Positions 8,831 through 18,590 of a stretch of 64,000 bases of DNA are shown here, one piece after another. The notes beneath the pieces are model-generated. The model had not been told where the DNA came from. It saw nothing but the letters and a program-made list of their open reading frames with translations, and ran no database searches. The number at the start of each line of letters is the position of its first letter. Within the stretch, counting starts at the first letter, position 1. Position numbers and translations under genes: made by a program. Source of the stretch: Oegoconia quadripuncta (Eukaryota; Arthropoda; Insecta; Lepidoptera; Autostichidae); the NCBI GenBank assembly GCA_949316235.1, contig OX438755.1, positions 18,676,151 to 18,740,150 of the forward strand. The letters run 5' to 3'.

Positions 8831-10792
8831 AATCTACGTACCGGTTACCCTGAATTTATAGTCTATACAAACAGCCAACCGCATCATTAGTGGGGCCTCT
8901 TCAGTACAATCACGAAAGAGCTCCACGAACTTAAACCGAAACCAAAACCAATTCAATTCCTAACAGTTACTGCTGAATTTCCGATTTAATACGTATACGC
9001 CCTTTTTCGTCGCAAACTTCCAGCCGACAATAAACGAAACTTTTGAAATTGTTGTGTGAAAAAACGTTTCATTCGGAGAAGAAAGAAAATTAGTGTATTT
9101 TTTTGCTTTATTTGTTACAGGAATTGCGTCTTTTGTCGTCTTTGCTGGGGATCTGTCGGAACAGCCGTTTTGTAAAAATGTAAATTTTTCATTAGGGAGT
9201 TACTGTCGTTTTTTAGACGCAGCTCTTTTCGGGGTTCCGTACCTTAAAAGGCTAATTTGGGACCCATTTAACATGACTTTGTATAATCTACATACTCGTT
9301 ACGGCATATGGAGGATATATGGGGACTGGAGCTCAGAAGAGGTCGTACATATTGTTGGATGCTAGTATAGCTCGTGAACTACAGTGTCAATTTTAGATGG
9401 ATTATTACTGTATTACTGTAATAATATTACATGCCAGGATCGAACATTATGTTGACGGGTGACGTCGTGCTGTGACGCAAGTACAAAAAAATGATTGTGA
9501 AATTGGTAAACGAACGATACTTTTTCGTCGACAACCGCCGGTGTGACACAAAGTACCCCAAAAAGTATTATCGTATTGTCTAAAAAGATTTAAGTGTTCT
9601 TAGTTTTGCCTTTTATCTGTGTGCCTGTACGTAATTCTTATTACAGTTGATTCGCAAGATTTATTCTAGTAAACATAGTGCTTGATGTTCAATAAAGGGT
9701 GCCACTACGGGCAGTGTAAACATGTTACATGAGTAAAGTATGATATAGTATATGTATTTTTCTTTCAATTGTATCTTAAAATTCAAAAGCAATCTTAGTT
9801 TAAGGGCTTCATTAATTGTACCTCTTCTTAGCAAGTCGATGGCAAACAAATTCTTGAGGATCCATTAATTGTACTTAAATATATTTATTATGTACCTCCT
9901 AATTCGCTAAATAACAAATAAATAAATGTCATTAACACAAATGTATCGTTAAAATTATTTTCTATTTGCTACTTCACAATCTTAATTACACTCAGTGTCG
10001 TATCTATCGCACAATAGATTATTTTTAATCTATTCCATTTGTTTTGACAATGAGTTGGGTTTTCATCGTGGTAAAGTCAGTAGTGGAATGGTGGTGACTG
10101 GTGGCAATCCTAAACCGCAAGCGGACTCTAATCAACTGCGCCTATCGGACGAATGATTAGTTCGGTTTTACACCACACGATTTTAGTTAGAATTTCATAA
10201 TAGATAGATAGATTAGCCTTTATTTGCATCCATGTACACAAACATAACAAATTTTACATATGAAAAATACAATTAAAACAATAAAACACAAGTACAGAAA
10301 CAACAAATATTATGTGTGTGCCGCAGTATACAAAAAGGCTACAGCTCAGTGTATGGATTTGCCCGAGGCGGGCAATACACTGGTATTCTGCTGAAACCTG
10401 AGGGTTGGTCGTGGGACCAATGGAATAATAATAAATTCTTTATAACGTCGTCATCACACTTACAAGTAGGTGATAGCAGTTTTTCTTTTTTTCCTGCACA
10501 CATTGTGTATGTGGGAACGCGCCTGACTGTGTTGTTTTTTTTATTTTGAAAACCTAAGTGAGAGACGGGTTGCGCTGAAAACCAGCGCTGTCAATTGCCA
10601 TACGACGCCCAATCCCTTTGCCACAAATACATTTAATTATGCAAAATGTTATACCTACGATATTTTCTGTATTTGTTATCAATAAATACTTTTTCTTTCT
10701 TTCTTCTTTCTTTATTATTGCACCAGAGCATTACGTATAACTGGGTATACCATATACCAAAGTGCATATACTGCAGGGAACTGCCACTTTTT
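8831..10792. other. About 2 kb without a supportable gene
   Basis: I see GGGGTTCCGTACCT at about 9228, a motif often found in lepidopteran repeats. A TAGATAGATAGATTAGCC-type retrotransposon tail starts at about 10200, and a TTTC-rich tract lies near 10690-10710. The frame at 9093-9365 has only a GTG start and no homology that I recognise. The rest is unassigned. Confidence 0.5.
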
Positions 10793-10968
10793 TTTAAATC
10801 GTGTATTTGGAAAATAACTCCCATCAAAACTAATTAGGTATTATTTACAATTAGCTTTTAGGCTTCTCGAGTACAGGTCAGAGCGATTTTTTTAAATATA
10901 TTTTGCATTAAAAAAGAAATGTTAATTTATCCAATGAGGGCGCCACTGGACGGTATAAGCCTTTTTAA
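10793..10968 (+). repeat. Repeat A, near full length
   Basis: Best continuous copy: TTAAATCGTGTATTTGG, CCCATCAAAACTAATTAGG, AGCTTTTAGGCTTCTCGAG, AATTTATCCAATGAGGGCG and CCACTGGACGGTATAAGCC. Confidence 0.75.
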
Positions 10969-11030
10969 TTATGTTCGGCTGTAGAAATGAAAAATTCTTA
11001 TTTCATAAAGTAAACGAACTATTTCAAATC

Positions 11031-11345
11031 AAATTAAATCAAAATATTTTATTTCATAGGATAAAATTATCACTTGAAAACGTCACTATTAATATTACAT
11101 ATAAATTTACTGCTCATTCACAAAGGTGACACCCCCAGAGAAGAACGAGCAAGAAATTCTAAGGTTGCTCTTTTAAACAGATTATGGGATACAATTTGTG
11201 ATTTGATCATTATATGAATAACAAGACAGCCATGTCCAAACTTGCTTATCAATCAAATACTTTAATTTCTGTTTTATGATTGCTTTAAATTAATTTAAAG
11301 GCAAATTTTGAATGTCTACTGGAACTTTATCATAAAAGCGTATAC
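11031..11345 (-). pseudogene. nLTR-2 3' end, copy 1 of a close pair
   Basis: Reverse copy with the untranslated block (TTTCATAGGATAAAATTATC, GAACGAGCAAGAAATTC) and then, on the minus strand, the end of the reverse transcriptase frame (VDIQNLPLN-like). It is almost the same as the copy at 11968-12330, about 0.9 kb away. The pair could be two insertions or a local duplication. Confidence 0.75.
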
Positions 11346-11348
11346 ATT

Positions 11349-11582
11349 TTACCAACTAATTGGTGTCTTGGGGTGTAAAAGGTATTTAAAACTTAGGCGA
11401 TGGTTTAATCCAAGTTTATCTAGGAGTTCGAAAACGACGGCGAAACTCCAATGTTCGGTTGATGGGTCTTCTAGGCCATTCACCACTAGTTCACATACCA
11501 TTCTGTAACTTTCCTCTTGTTTAGTATAATAAAAATCGATATTATAAATACTTTTAAAATAAGTGAAGTCCCCAATTCGCAT
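11349..11582 (-). CDS. Protein-like frame of unknown family
   Basis: Minus-strand frame of 77 codons, MRIGDFTYFKSIYNIDFYYT followed by RMVCELVVNGLEDPSTEHWS and FAVVFELLDKLGLNHR. Its residue pattern (alternating acidic and hydrophobic, an amphipathic-looking C-terminal half) resembles a real helical protein more than the usual chance frames here. The start of the frame overlaps a SINE-D fragment, so the true 5' end is not this ATG. It lies between an nLTR-2 tail and that SINE. It may be a captured exon or part of an unrecognised element. No family is assigned and I could not find supporting splice sites. Confidence 0.25.
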   Translation of the reverse strand: MRIGDFTYFKSIYNIDFYYTKQEESYRMVCELVVNGLEDPSTEHWSFAVVFELLDKLGLNHRLSFKYLLHPKTPISW

Positions 11583-11678
11583 TGGACCAGCGTGGTGGAC
11601 TATGGCCCACCCTCATTATACGAGGGAAGGCCTATATCCCTGCAGTGGGATGTTTACGGGCGAATGATGAACTGAAAA
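11575..11678 (+). mobile_element. SINE-D 3' fragment
   Basis: Plus-strand end of SINE-D: GACCAGCGTGGTGGACTATG, CATTATACGAGGGAAGGCC and GTGGGATGTTTACGGGCG, ending near ATGATGA. Confidence 0.8.
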
Positions 11679-11967
11679 AGCTGATGAAAAGCTTCTGTCT
11701 TTCTTAAACAGATCGTCAATATGACCTCGCATCAAGGCCAGTCACTTGAAAACCATTCCCGATACTCTCCAGTCAATAAAGCCAAAGGATCCCTACTCCG
11801 AATATAAAAGGATGGTCGACAGAACGCGCTGCATTATTCAACGGAGTTCCGTTTATTCTCACTTTGCTAAATGAATTAAACTATCGATCCCGTTTTTGTG
11901 ACGACTATTTTTTTTGCTGTCCCTTTGACGTGTTTGAAACATAAACAAGAAAACACTTGTTTGGCAC

Positions 11968-12420
11968 GAATAAAATCAAAATATTTTATTTCATAGGATA
12001 AAATTATCACTTGAATACGTCACTATTAATATTAATATTACATTTAAATTTTAAATTTACTGCTCATTCACAAAGCTGACTCCCCAGAGAAGAACGAGCA
12101 AGAAACTCTAAGGTTGCTCTTTTAAACAGATTATGGGATACAATTTGTGATTTGATTATTATATGAATAACAAGACAGCTATGTCCAAACTTGCTTATCA
12201 ATCAAATAGTCAGTGATTTTATAATAGCCTTTTATTTTAATTTCTGTTTTATGATTGCTTTAAATTTATTTAAAGGCAAATTTTGAATGTCTACTGGAAC
12301 CTTATTATAAAAGCACACATTGCCCTTTGAAGGATTTACTAACTTTGCTAACATAAACAGATAACTGGTTCTTATTCCTTGTATTAACATAGTGCACTGT
12401 GTAACACGTGCACTTTAATT
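11968..12420 (-). pseudogene. nLTR-2 reverse transcriptase remnant, copy 2
   Basis: On the minus strand it reads HYVNTRNKNQLSVYVSKV, then SKSFKGQCV. A one-base shift puts FYNKVPVDIQNLPLNKFK in another frame. The 3' untranslated tail follows (11968-12200). It is longer in the 5' direction than copy 1. The frameshift and truncation make it non-functional. Confidence 0.75.
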
Positions 12421-13069
12421 AGGGAATAGTGTCACTTCTGAAATGGATTATGATGACAGTTCAAATATTTTCTTTTATTCATTATTAGTCTTAGTATTAG
12501 TCCATTAAAAATACTCAATTTTTGTTGTGTAACTTCCTATAATTTTCAAATTCCTGATTTTTTTATAAAATGATAAAGTACCCATCAGTAATGAAATAAA
12601 AATGTTTTCTAACGATTCTGTAGCTTGCTTCAGGTATAATAGGTATTTAGTTATAAAATCTACAATATTAAATTTAAAGTTAGATTGCGTTGTAGAAGAT
12701 GCTAAGATCTTCTAAAATTATTTTCTAAAAACTAATCAATGACTACTTTACATTTTCTAAAAATAGTTTATTGAGTCATGATATTTGCCCTAAATTTTTC
12801 ATAAATGTATACATGTTATCGATCGATTTTTTGAAAATAGTAACAAGGGATCTAAGTAAGTATATTCTCCGACGCAATGAAATTCACAGTGGTAAATTTA
12901 ATCATTTATAGTCTATGTTGTATTATTAAATATCTATATTATATCTAAAGTAAGCTACCGATCTGTTAGATTTATTTTTGTTCTATCACTGACAGATATT
13001 ATTATTATTAATTTATTAATTTATTATTTATTAGATATTATTAATTTACTAAGTTTCCTATTTCAATTC
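12421..13069. other. No gene seen
   Basis: Very AT-rich, including a TTATTATTAATTTATTA-type low-complexity patch near 13000-13050. Confidence 0.5.
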
Positions 13070-13172
13070 TCAGGTTGACTGGAAGAGATCTCTTAAAGAG
13101 ATAAGTCCACCTTTGTACGTGACCTATTGTTTGTACTCTGTTATTGTAATATTTTGGTGCAATAAAGAATAT
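13070..13172 (+). repeat. Repeat E (retrotransposon tail type)
   Basis: TTGACTGGAAGAGATCTC, AGAGATAAGTCCACCTTTG and GGTGCAATAAAGAATATAT. The AATAAAG end and the short flanking motif recur at about 41.9, 47.1 and 62.6 kb. It is probably the 3' end of a non-LTR element. Confidence 0.6.
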
Positions 13173-13318
13173 ATATGATATTTCTTGTGCAAAAAATCAC
13201 CGCCTTTAAAATTATAGGTATAGTTAAAAGTGTATCCTTACTGGTCTATATCGGCTGATGGCTTTTCGACAATGCCGCATAAACTTTAAAAAATTAACTG
13301 CCGCGGAAAAGGAAGAGG

Positions 13319-13617
13319 TTTTTTACAACGGCTTTTGGCGGGAACTCGGACGGGAAGTTGCATTTTTGTTTTTATTTCTTGAAATTTGTACGTTCCGAAT
13401 TTAAAAGTTTAATAACGGCAGAATATTGTACGGCAAATGTCAGTGATGTTGGTCCAAGTGAAGGGAAGTGTAAATTATACTGCATGACGAAAATTTAGGG
13501 TTCCCCAAGAAACCGCCAAAATCTTCCGTAAAGCATGCTGTAGAATTACTACAGAAGGAATACTACAGACAACTAGGCTGTCTTTGCACATATCCCTTTG
13601 CCTTCAAACATTGTTGA
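13319..13617 (+). pseudogene. E2F-linked gene relic, copy 1
   Basis: Homologous to the minus-strand relic at 60694-61058. An upstream TTTTGGCGGGAACTCGG (13333-13349) matches the E2F-site consensus. About 65 bp further on, the frame starts with ACG (13415) where the other copy has ATG, and reads AEYCTANVSDVGPSEGKCK, then a stop (TAG). After a one-base shift it reads KKPPKSSVKHAVELLQK and ends GCLCTYPFAFKHC before TGA. Compared with the other copy it has lost about 35 codons before GC..PFAF. Start loss, stop and shift mark it as dead. The protein family is not recognised. Inclusion of the promoter argues against a processed retrocopy. Confidence 0.55.
13333..13349 (+). promoter_or_regulatory. 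E2F-like site upstream of gene relic copy 1
   Basis: TTTTGGCGGGAACTCGG contains the E2F-type core TTTGGCGGGAA. The same sequence lies the same way upstream of the second relic (61041-61058, minus strand), though the sequence further upstream has diverged. Binding is inferred from motif and conservation only. Confidence 0.45.
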
Positions 13618-13829
13618 AGAATGAACCAAAAAAAAAAAGGTTTTTAATAACGAGAACTCATGTCATCGTTTGTGAAAATTATTTTATAACCTCAAACTAA
13701 TTTCAATTAAGAGAGAAGTAACCTTTTTGAAATCACTTTACGGTTTGAGGATTGTTAATTCTTTTTATACTTATTTAGCCATTCAAGTCAAAATAACTGT
13801 AGTTTGCAATATTTTTGGAAAAGTTTCAC

Positions 13830-14020
13830 ATTTACCTTTTTAACCAGACGAAAAACGACGCGTGTAATGTGTTTGACGGCGATATGAGTGTACGTATTTT
13901 AGTAATGCGTGGACCGATTTGAGATTTTTCTATTAACGAATAAACGAGGGGATACAATTTCTTAGCCATGTTTGATGAAAATCGGTTAAGCCGTTTCGAA
14001 AATACTTAGCTTTAAACATA
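13830..14020 (+). repeat. Repeat F copy
   Basis: GACGAAAAACGACGCGTGT, GTGTTTGACGGCGATATGAG and GATGAAAATCGGTTAAGCCG. Related pieces occur at 19.74-19.86, 25.3-25.4, 33.4-33.5 and 44.2-44.4 kb. Confidence 0.6.
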
Positions 14021-14176
14021 GTTGATTATCTCTGGATGACATAATCAATTACTCGGGGGTCTTCTAAAATGAAATACATATACGTAACTTAAAAAAGATA
14101 ATTTATTTTACGATTTGCTAGAAAAAAATTTGGCAATGACATCTGCCCCCTAGAGTACACATAGGAACATGTAATA

Positions 14177-14218
14177 GTGCGCTGGCTTCCCCCCACATCG
14201 GCGGAAGCCAGGGCACTA
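14177..14218. repeat. Hairpin, 15-bp arms
   Basis: AGTGCGCTGGCTTCC and GGAAGCCAGGGCACT pair with one mismatch around a 12-nt loop. Confidence 0.65.
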
Positions 14219-14242
14219 TATGAAATGGTTGTTGTGGGGATA

Positions 14243-14287
14243 AAGATAGTATATATCGTCGGCTTATTTCCAAAATTCATTAACTGC
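14243..14287. repeat. Left member of an inverted pair flanking the 15-17 kb gene relic
   Basis: TATATATCGTCGGCTTATTT and CCAAAATTCATTAACTGC align in reverse complement to 17266-17310 (ACATCTACGT to GCAATTAGTG side). The conserved core is TATATCGTCGGCTTA. The pair may mark the edges of a mobile element carrying the gene relic, but the homology is short. Confidence 0.45.
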
Positions 14288-14597
14288 TACAAAACCGATT
14301 TCGAGAAACTGAGGTTTAAAGATTTGGCAGGAAATACCGCATTAAAATGTTATCAATAGTTTTTTATAGATAAATTAAAATGCTATTTAAAGAACACATA
14401 TTTATTAATAGTTATGCATAAAAATAAATCTGATAGATCGAAGGCTTTTTTTAAAAAAAAAAAGAAAAAAAATTATTCACTTTTGGCAATAAACGTATTT
14501 CTACGACATGTTAAATTAGTGACTTTACTTAAAGTAGAATTTAATAATGAATTACAAATTAATCAGTCTTTTGACCTTCTAAACTATGTTTTATGTA

Positions 14598-14989
14598 CAG
14601 TGGGGGGTCAGATAAATCGAACCCCGCAGGGTATGTAAGATTTAAGATTTTCCAATAACTACTCAACATAATTGGATCAAATTTCATTTTTTTATTCTTT
14701 AATAAATAAATATTTCGGACACTTACACCAATCATCTAGGCCCAAACTAAGCAAAGCTTGTACTATGGATACTAGATAACGGATAAACATACATAAATAT
14801 TTATATAAACATCCATGACTCAGGAATAGATAAATTCATCACACAAACATTTATCCACTACACTAATTTGTACAGTTTATTAAATTCTACAAATACTTAT
14901 ATGTAATTTCATTCAATTATGTCGAGTAGTTTTTGGAAAAACTTAAATCTTACATACCCTGAGGGGTCCGATTTATGTGACCCTCACTG
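14598..14989. mobile_element. Tc1-type non-autonomous element with TA duplication
   Basis: Starts CAGTGGGGGGTCAGATAAAT after TA (14596-14597) and ends with the inverted counterpart (ATTTATGTGACCCTCACTG) before TA (14990-14991). The arms continue inwards through GGGTATGTAAGATTTAAG and ACTACTCRACATAATT. CAGTG ends with TA target duplication are typical of Tc1-like elements. No transposase remains. A reverse SINE-C is inserted between the arms. Confidence 0.75.
14693..14873 (-). mobile_element. SINE-C inserted in the Tc1-type element
   Basis: Reverse copy: AATATTTCGGACACTTACAC, TAAGCAAAGCTTGTACTATG and ATCCATGACTCAGG, ending at ATTTATCCACTAC without the tRNA-like head. Confidence 0.75.
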
Positions 14990-15076
14990 TACTTTTGATA
15001 TATTATTGTTCAGTTCTTGCATTTGTCAGTTATGCAAAGGTGTAATTAAATTATTAATACATTTTTTTTATTACAA

Positions 15077-15390
15077 ACCAACAATATCAGCATTATCAGA
15101 GCTAGCATCAGTCTCACCATCCTGATCAATAACCTTGACATTTTCAACATTTCTAGACGTTGATGGTTGCTCATGTGGAATTAAATTATGATATGTTTTA
15201 GGCGACATATCAGCATTATCAGAGCTAGCATCAATCTCATCATCCTGATTAATAATCTTGATATTTGCAACATTTCTAGACGTTACTGGTTGCTCCTGTA
15301 GATTTTCATTCCACATTAGATATGTTTTAGGCGACATCTCAAAATTATCAGAGCTATCACCAGTATCATCATCCTGATTATTAACCTTGA
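15077..15390 (-). repeat. In-frame tandem repeat inside exon 3
   Basis: About two and a half units, with periods of 123 and 129 bp (41 and 43 codons) between the GCTAGCATC/GCTATCACC landmarks at 15101, 15224 and 15353. Each unit encodes N(I/V)K(I/V), an acidic QD-rich stretch, SSDN, then MSPKTY. Both periods are divisible by three, so repeat number changed without breaking the frame. Confidence 0.75.
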
Positions 15391-15866
15391 TATTTTCAAA
15401 ATTTCGTTCATCATTGTCTGAAACTAGATAGTCTCTTTATTGTGCAATTTCACTAAAATATAAATCTTTCTCCAGGCATACATGTTTATCAGAAAGAGGA
15501 ACAGTGTTACTATTGGATGATGTCGATAGTACTTCCAAGTCATTGGTATTACTTCTAATGATGTCGTCTGTTTGATCTAATAAAGAAGGAGAGTACTTGC
15601 GTAATAATGGAGTTCGTAATTTTATGTACCCATCAACTCCAGGTGGAGAGGCCTCTATGAAATCTATAGATCCACTGGATCGCGATAACGGACAACCAAC
15701 CGACTGGTCACTGCAATTTCCCCTCTGATCATATAGTGATAGTCTGTTGTCTACTTTGGCGACATCCTAAAATAACAATAATACAAATTTTTAATAACCA
15801 ATGACATGTAGGCTTCTGAGGCTTGAGGATTGAGTATCTAAGTAACAAAAATCCAAATATGCAGAT

Positions 15867-15950
15867 ATGAGCCGATATTCTAAGGGGGTATTTTAAAATT
15901 ACCTATATCTATAGGTAATTTTAAAATACCCCCTTAGAATATTGGCTCAT
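15867..15950. repeat. Long near-perfect hairpin in an intron of the relic
   Basis: Arms of about 40 bp (TAAGGGGGTATTTTAAAATT.. and its complement) surround a tiny central loop at ATATCT. I see one mismatched pair. It may be a tiny MITE or a fold-back duplication. Confidence 0.8.
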
Positions 15951-16195
15951 CCCACCATATTATTAGATATCCCACTGCTGAGATATAGCCCTTCCCGCAC
16001 AATGAGGTAGTATGGACCATTTTCCCTCACAATATCATCTCATCCCGTGTATTATTAGACATCCCACTGCTAGGATATAGCCCTGGCTGCACAATGAGGC
16101 AGTATGGACCATTCTCCCTCACAATGTCAGTTCATCCCACCATATTATCAGACTTCCCACTGCTGGGATATATAGACCTTTTCCTCACAATGATA
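15948..16195. repeat. 92-93 bp minisatellite, about 2.7 units
   Basis: Units start CATCCC at 15948, 16041 and 16133, and share CCCACTGCT, ATATAGCCC, CACAATGAGG and AGTATGGACCATT. The unit resembles the 3' part of SINE-D (CCCACTGCAGGGATATAGGCC), so the array may descend from a SINE tail. Confidence 0.7.
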
Positions 16196-16843
16196 CAGAA
16201 GATTAAATGTTTTGTCACATATTTATGCCGATATATGTGTACTAGTAATTATTTATGCTTATGACTAAGGCCGCAGTAGGGACTTGCCCGGGGAGAATGA
16301 TTTCCTGTGATTTTTCGTCTGATAGCAACCTACAGTAGCCCATCTCCGTTCCCTGGTGTCAAACTATATCTACCTATACCTATCAAATTTCATCAAAATC
16401 GGTGGTTATAGATAGGTATCTCAGATAGGCATATAGGTATGACATAACAAATTAATTATAACTTACTTTAGTTGGAGTTTCATTGTCATGATTTCTTTCC
16501 GCTAACACTACTGGCACAGCAGGTTTAAGTGTGATATCGATTATTGGGAACAAAGGTTACTCTATCGCGATATTTACCTAGAAAAAATTACAGTAATACA
16601 TTAAATTATCATTCCCTTAATTAACCTCATGTGCCTATGTAATAATAATGATAGTACCTATCACGGTACCTGTGTATGAATTGGAGACTTATTACAATGT
16701 AGTATAATTTTGTATTTGTAGCATAATTGGTATAAAACATACATTGAAATAGTGAAAAGGAAGCTTACCATCTCATCAGAATCCCCGTTCTGGTTCTCTT
16801 TATCATAAAAAATGTCTTCGTTTAGAGAAGTTTCGGCGTCCAT

Positions 16844-17265
16844 TTCGCCAAAAATCACTTTTTTTACAATTTGATCGCCAGCAGAAATAGCATAAGTTAA
16901 TAAATGATTTTAATTTTCTACAGAATAAAGTTAACCAAGTCATATTAGGGTGCGTTATTCAGTTTTATCAAAATATGATAATTTGAATAAAAGTTACGAC
17001 GGTTTCACCAAAACTCACTAAGTTTAGTAACTGAATTTTGTCCAAAAGATGGATGTGTGATCTTATTTATATCGAGTATTTTCCAAAAAGTATAAAAATA
17101 CTTTAGTGAATTATACTCGAACTGAAGGCCCGTATTACAGTTAGTGACTTATGTACGAGGCATAAAATCGAAAATAAGAACGTTATAAAATAACTGATTT
17201 TTGCTTATAGTGCAAGCGAATGTGCTGAGTTCAATGGTCGTGCTAACTCATTTTAATGACTTTTT
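16844..17265. other. Upstream region of the gene relic
   Basis: AT-rich. CCAAAACTCACTAAGTTTAG at 17005-17024 and its approximate complement (CTAATTGC side, around 17266-17290) form a loose inverted pair. A TATA-type start region cannot be assigned with confidence. Confidence 0.4.
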
Positions 17266-17310
17266 GCAATTAGTGAGTTTTGGGAGTAAGCCGACGATAT
17301 ACATCTACGT
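17266..17310. repeat. Right member of the inverted pair around the gene relic
   Basis: Reverse complement contains TATATCGTCGGCTTACTCC and CAAAACTCACTAATTGC, matching 14243-14287. Confidence 0.45.
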
Positions 17311-17354
17311 TTTATTAGATAGGTACCACTTTTTGCTGTGTGGAAGTGTGTGTG

Positions 17355-17772
<418 letters not shown>

Positions 17773-17835
17773 GGGAGGTCCTATTAGGGTGGCATTTTCC
17801 CGTAGGAAAAACCCTATAAAATATATGAAAAAAAA

Positions 17836-17975
17836 AAGACATCTGCCCCCGTAGCATAACATCGTTTGTCGCGCGCGTCGCGACCTGAGAGTGGGATAGT
17901 TGTATATTTCGTCCAAACGAATGAGCAGGACAAATATTATCTCGCGCGATATAAACGTTTATCGAGCCCCTCATG
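17836..17975 (+). repeat. Repeat G copy 1
   Basis: GTCGCGCGCGTCGCG, GTGGGATAGTTGTATATTTC, GAATGAGCAGGACAAATATT and ATCTCGCGCGATAT. A second copy is at 56690-56815. ACATCTGCCCCC at its left edge also occurs at 14139. Confidence 0.65.
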
Positions 17976-18073
17976 CTACTAGTGCAGATTTATTTCTAAT
18001 TTCTTCACGTATTTTTTATAATCATGGTCAAACTAAATATACGTAATACGCTAGCGCCATTGCCCCGCTGAAA

Positions 18074-18121
18074 GCATAAGTTCAGCTGCTGAGTAAAGTA
18101 GGCCAGCAGCTGAACTTATGC
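18074..18121. repeat. Perfect hairpin, 18-bp arms
   Basis: GCATAAGTTCAGCTGCTG and CAGCAGCTGAACTTATGC around a 12-nt loop. No mismatches. Confidence 0.85.
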
Positions 18122-18142
18122 CAGCAGCAACAGATACCAGCA

Positions 18143-18416
18143 ATCACACCTGATGTTAAGTGAAGATGAAGCCGAAGGTGGAAGCGTACTGACCCGGAAA
18201 CCCAATTATTTGTGGATCAGACAACCGGAACACAACACTGCTATTCACTTTGCTGTTTCGCGGCTGATTTGACGGTGGTAGCTAGCCAGGCGGCGACTTT
18301 AATTTGTCTTACCACCAACCAAACCGAGTACTAAACATATACCTCTTTGGGGATCGAACCCGCGACTTCCGATGCGTAAACACTATGTTGTTTACATTGA
18401 GCCACAGAGGCGGTTA
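18143..18416 (-). mobile_element. SINE-A, 3' end lost
   Basis: Reverse copy from CAATCACACCTGATGTTAAG to the head GAGCCACAGAGGCGG. The poly(A) and GGGTTAGCACTTG block are missing, and there are small internal deletions near 18215 and 18275. Confidence 0.8.
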
Positions 18417-18590
18417 ATTCATAGTCTATGTTTTATGTATCCGAATTTGACGATATCCTCTTTCTTTTACCAAAAGAATCACACGGATCAACCGCCACAT
18501 CTCGGAGATATCGGTGTACATACAAAAAAAACATACAATCAGTCAAGTCAGTTAAAAAGTCGCGAGAAGTGACTGATGCATTCAGTCACT

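Larger units (their letters stand above)
15071..16843 (-). pseudogene. Three-exon gene relic with two in-frame TAA codons
   Basis: Minus-strand model. Exon 1 is 16843-16769 (25 codons, ATG in GCGAAATGG, MDAETSLNEDIFYDKENQ...) and is followed by donor GTAAGC. Exon 2 is 16577-16467 (37 codons, acceptor TTTTTTCTAG, donor GTAAGT). Exon 3 is 15766-15071 (231 codons plus TAA, acceptor TTATTTTAG). All junctions are phase 0 and every exon length is a multiple of three. Without the stops the product would be 293 residues. TAA interrupts exon 2 at its seventh codon (16559-16557) and exon 3 after 109 codons (15439-15437), but there is no frameshift. The C-terminus is an acidic repeat (TSRNV, DASSDNAD, MSPKTY). 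Skipping exon 2 would remove the first stop and keep frame, giving 134 residues. No known family recognised. A recent pseudogene is the simplest reading. Confidence 0.55.

Noticed and set aside
9093..9365. 90-codon frame beginning near 9093
   Set aside because: Only a GTG start. Contains GGGGTTCCGTACCT, a repeat phrase, and no recognisable domain.
11800..11850. TATAAAAGG as a core promoter
   Set aside because: The motif is good but no clear initiator, downstream frame or transcript evidence exists. In AT-rich DNA such matches are expected.
15948..16195. CRISPR-like spaced repeat
   Set aside because: The 92-93 bp units are contiguous diverged copies with no unique spacers, and the genome looks eukaryotic.
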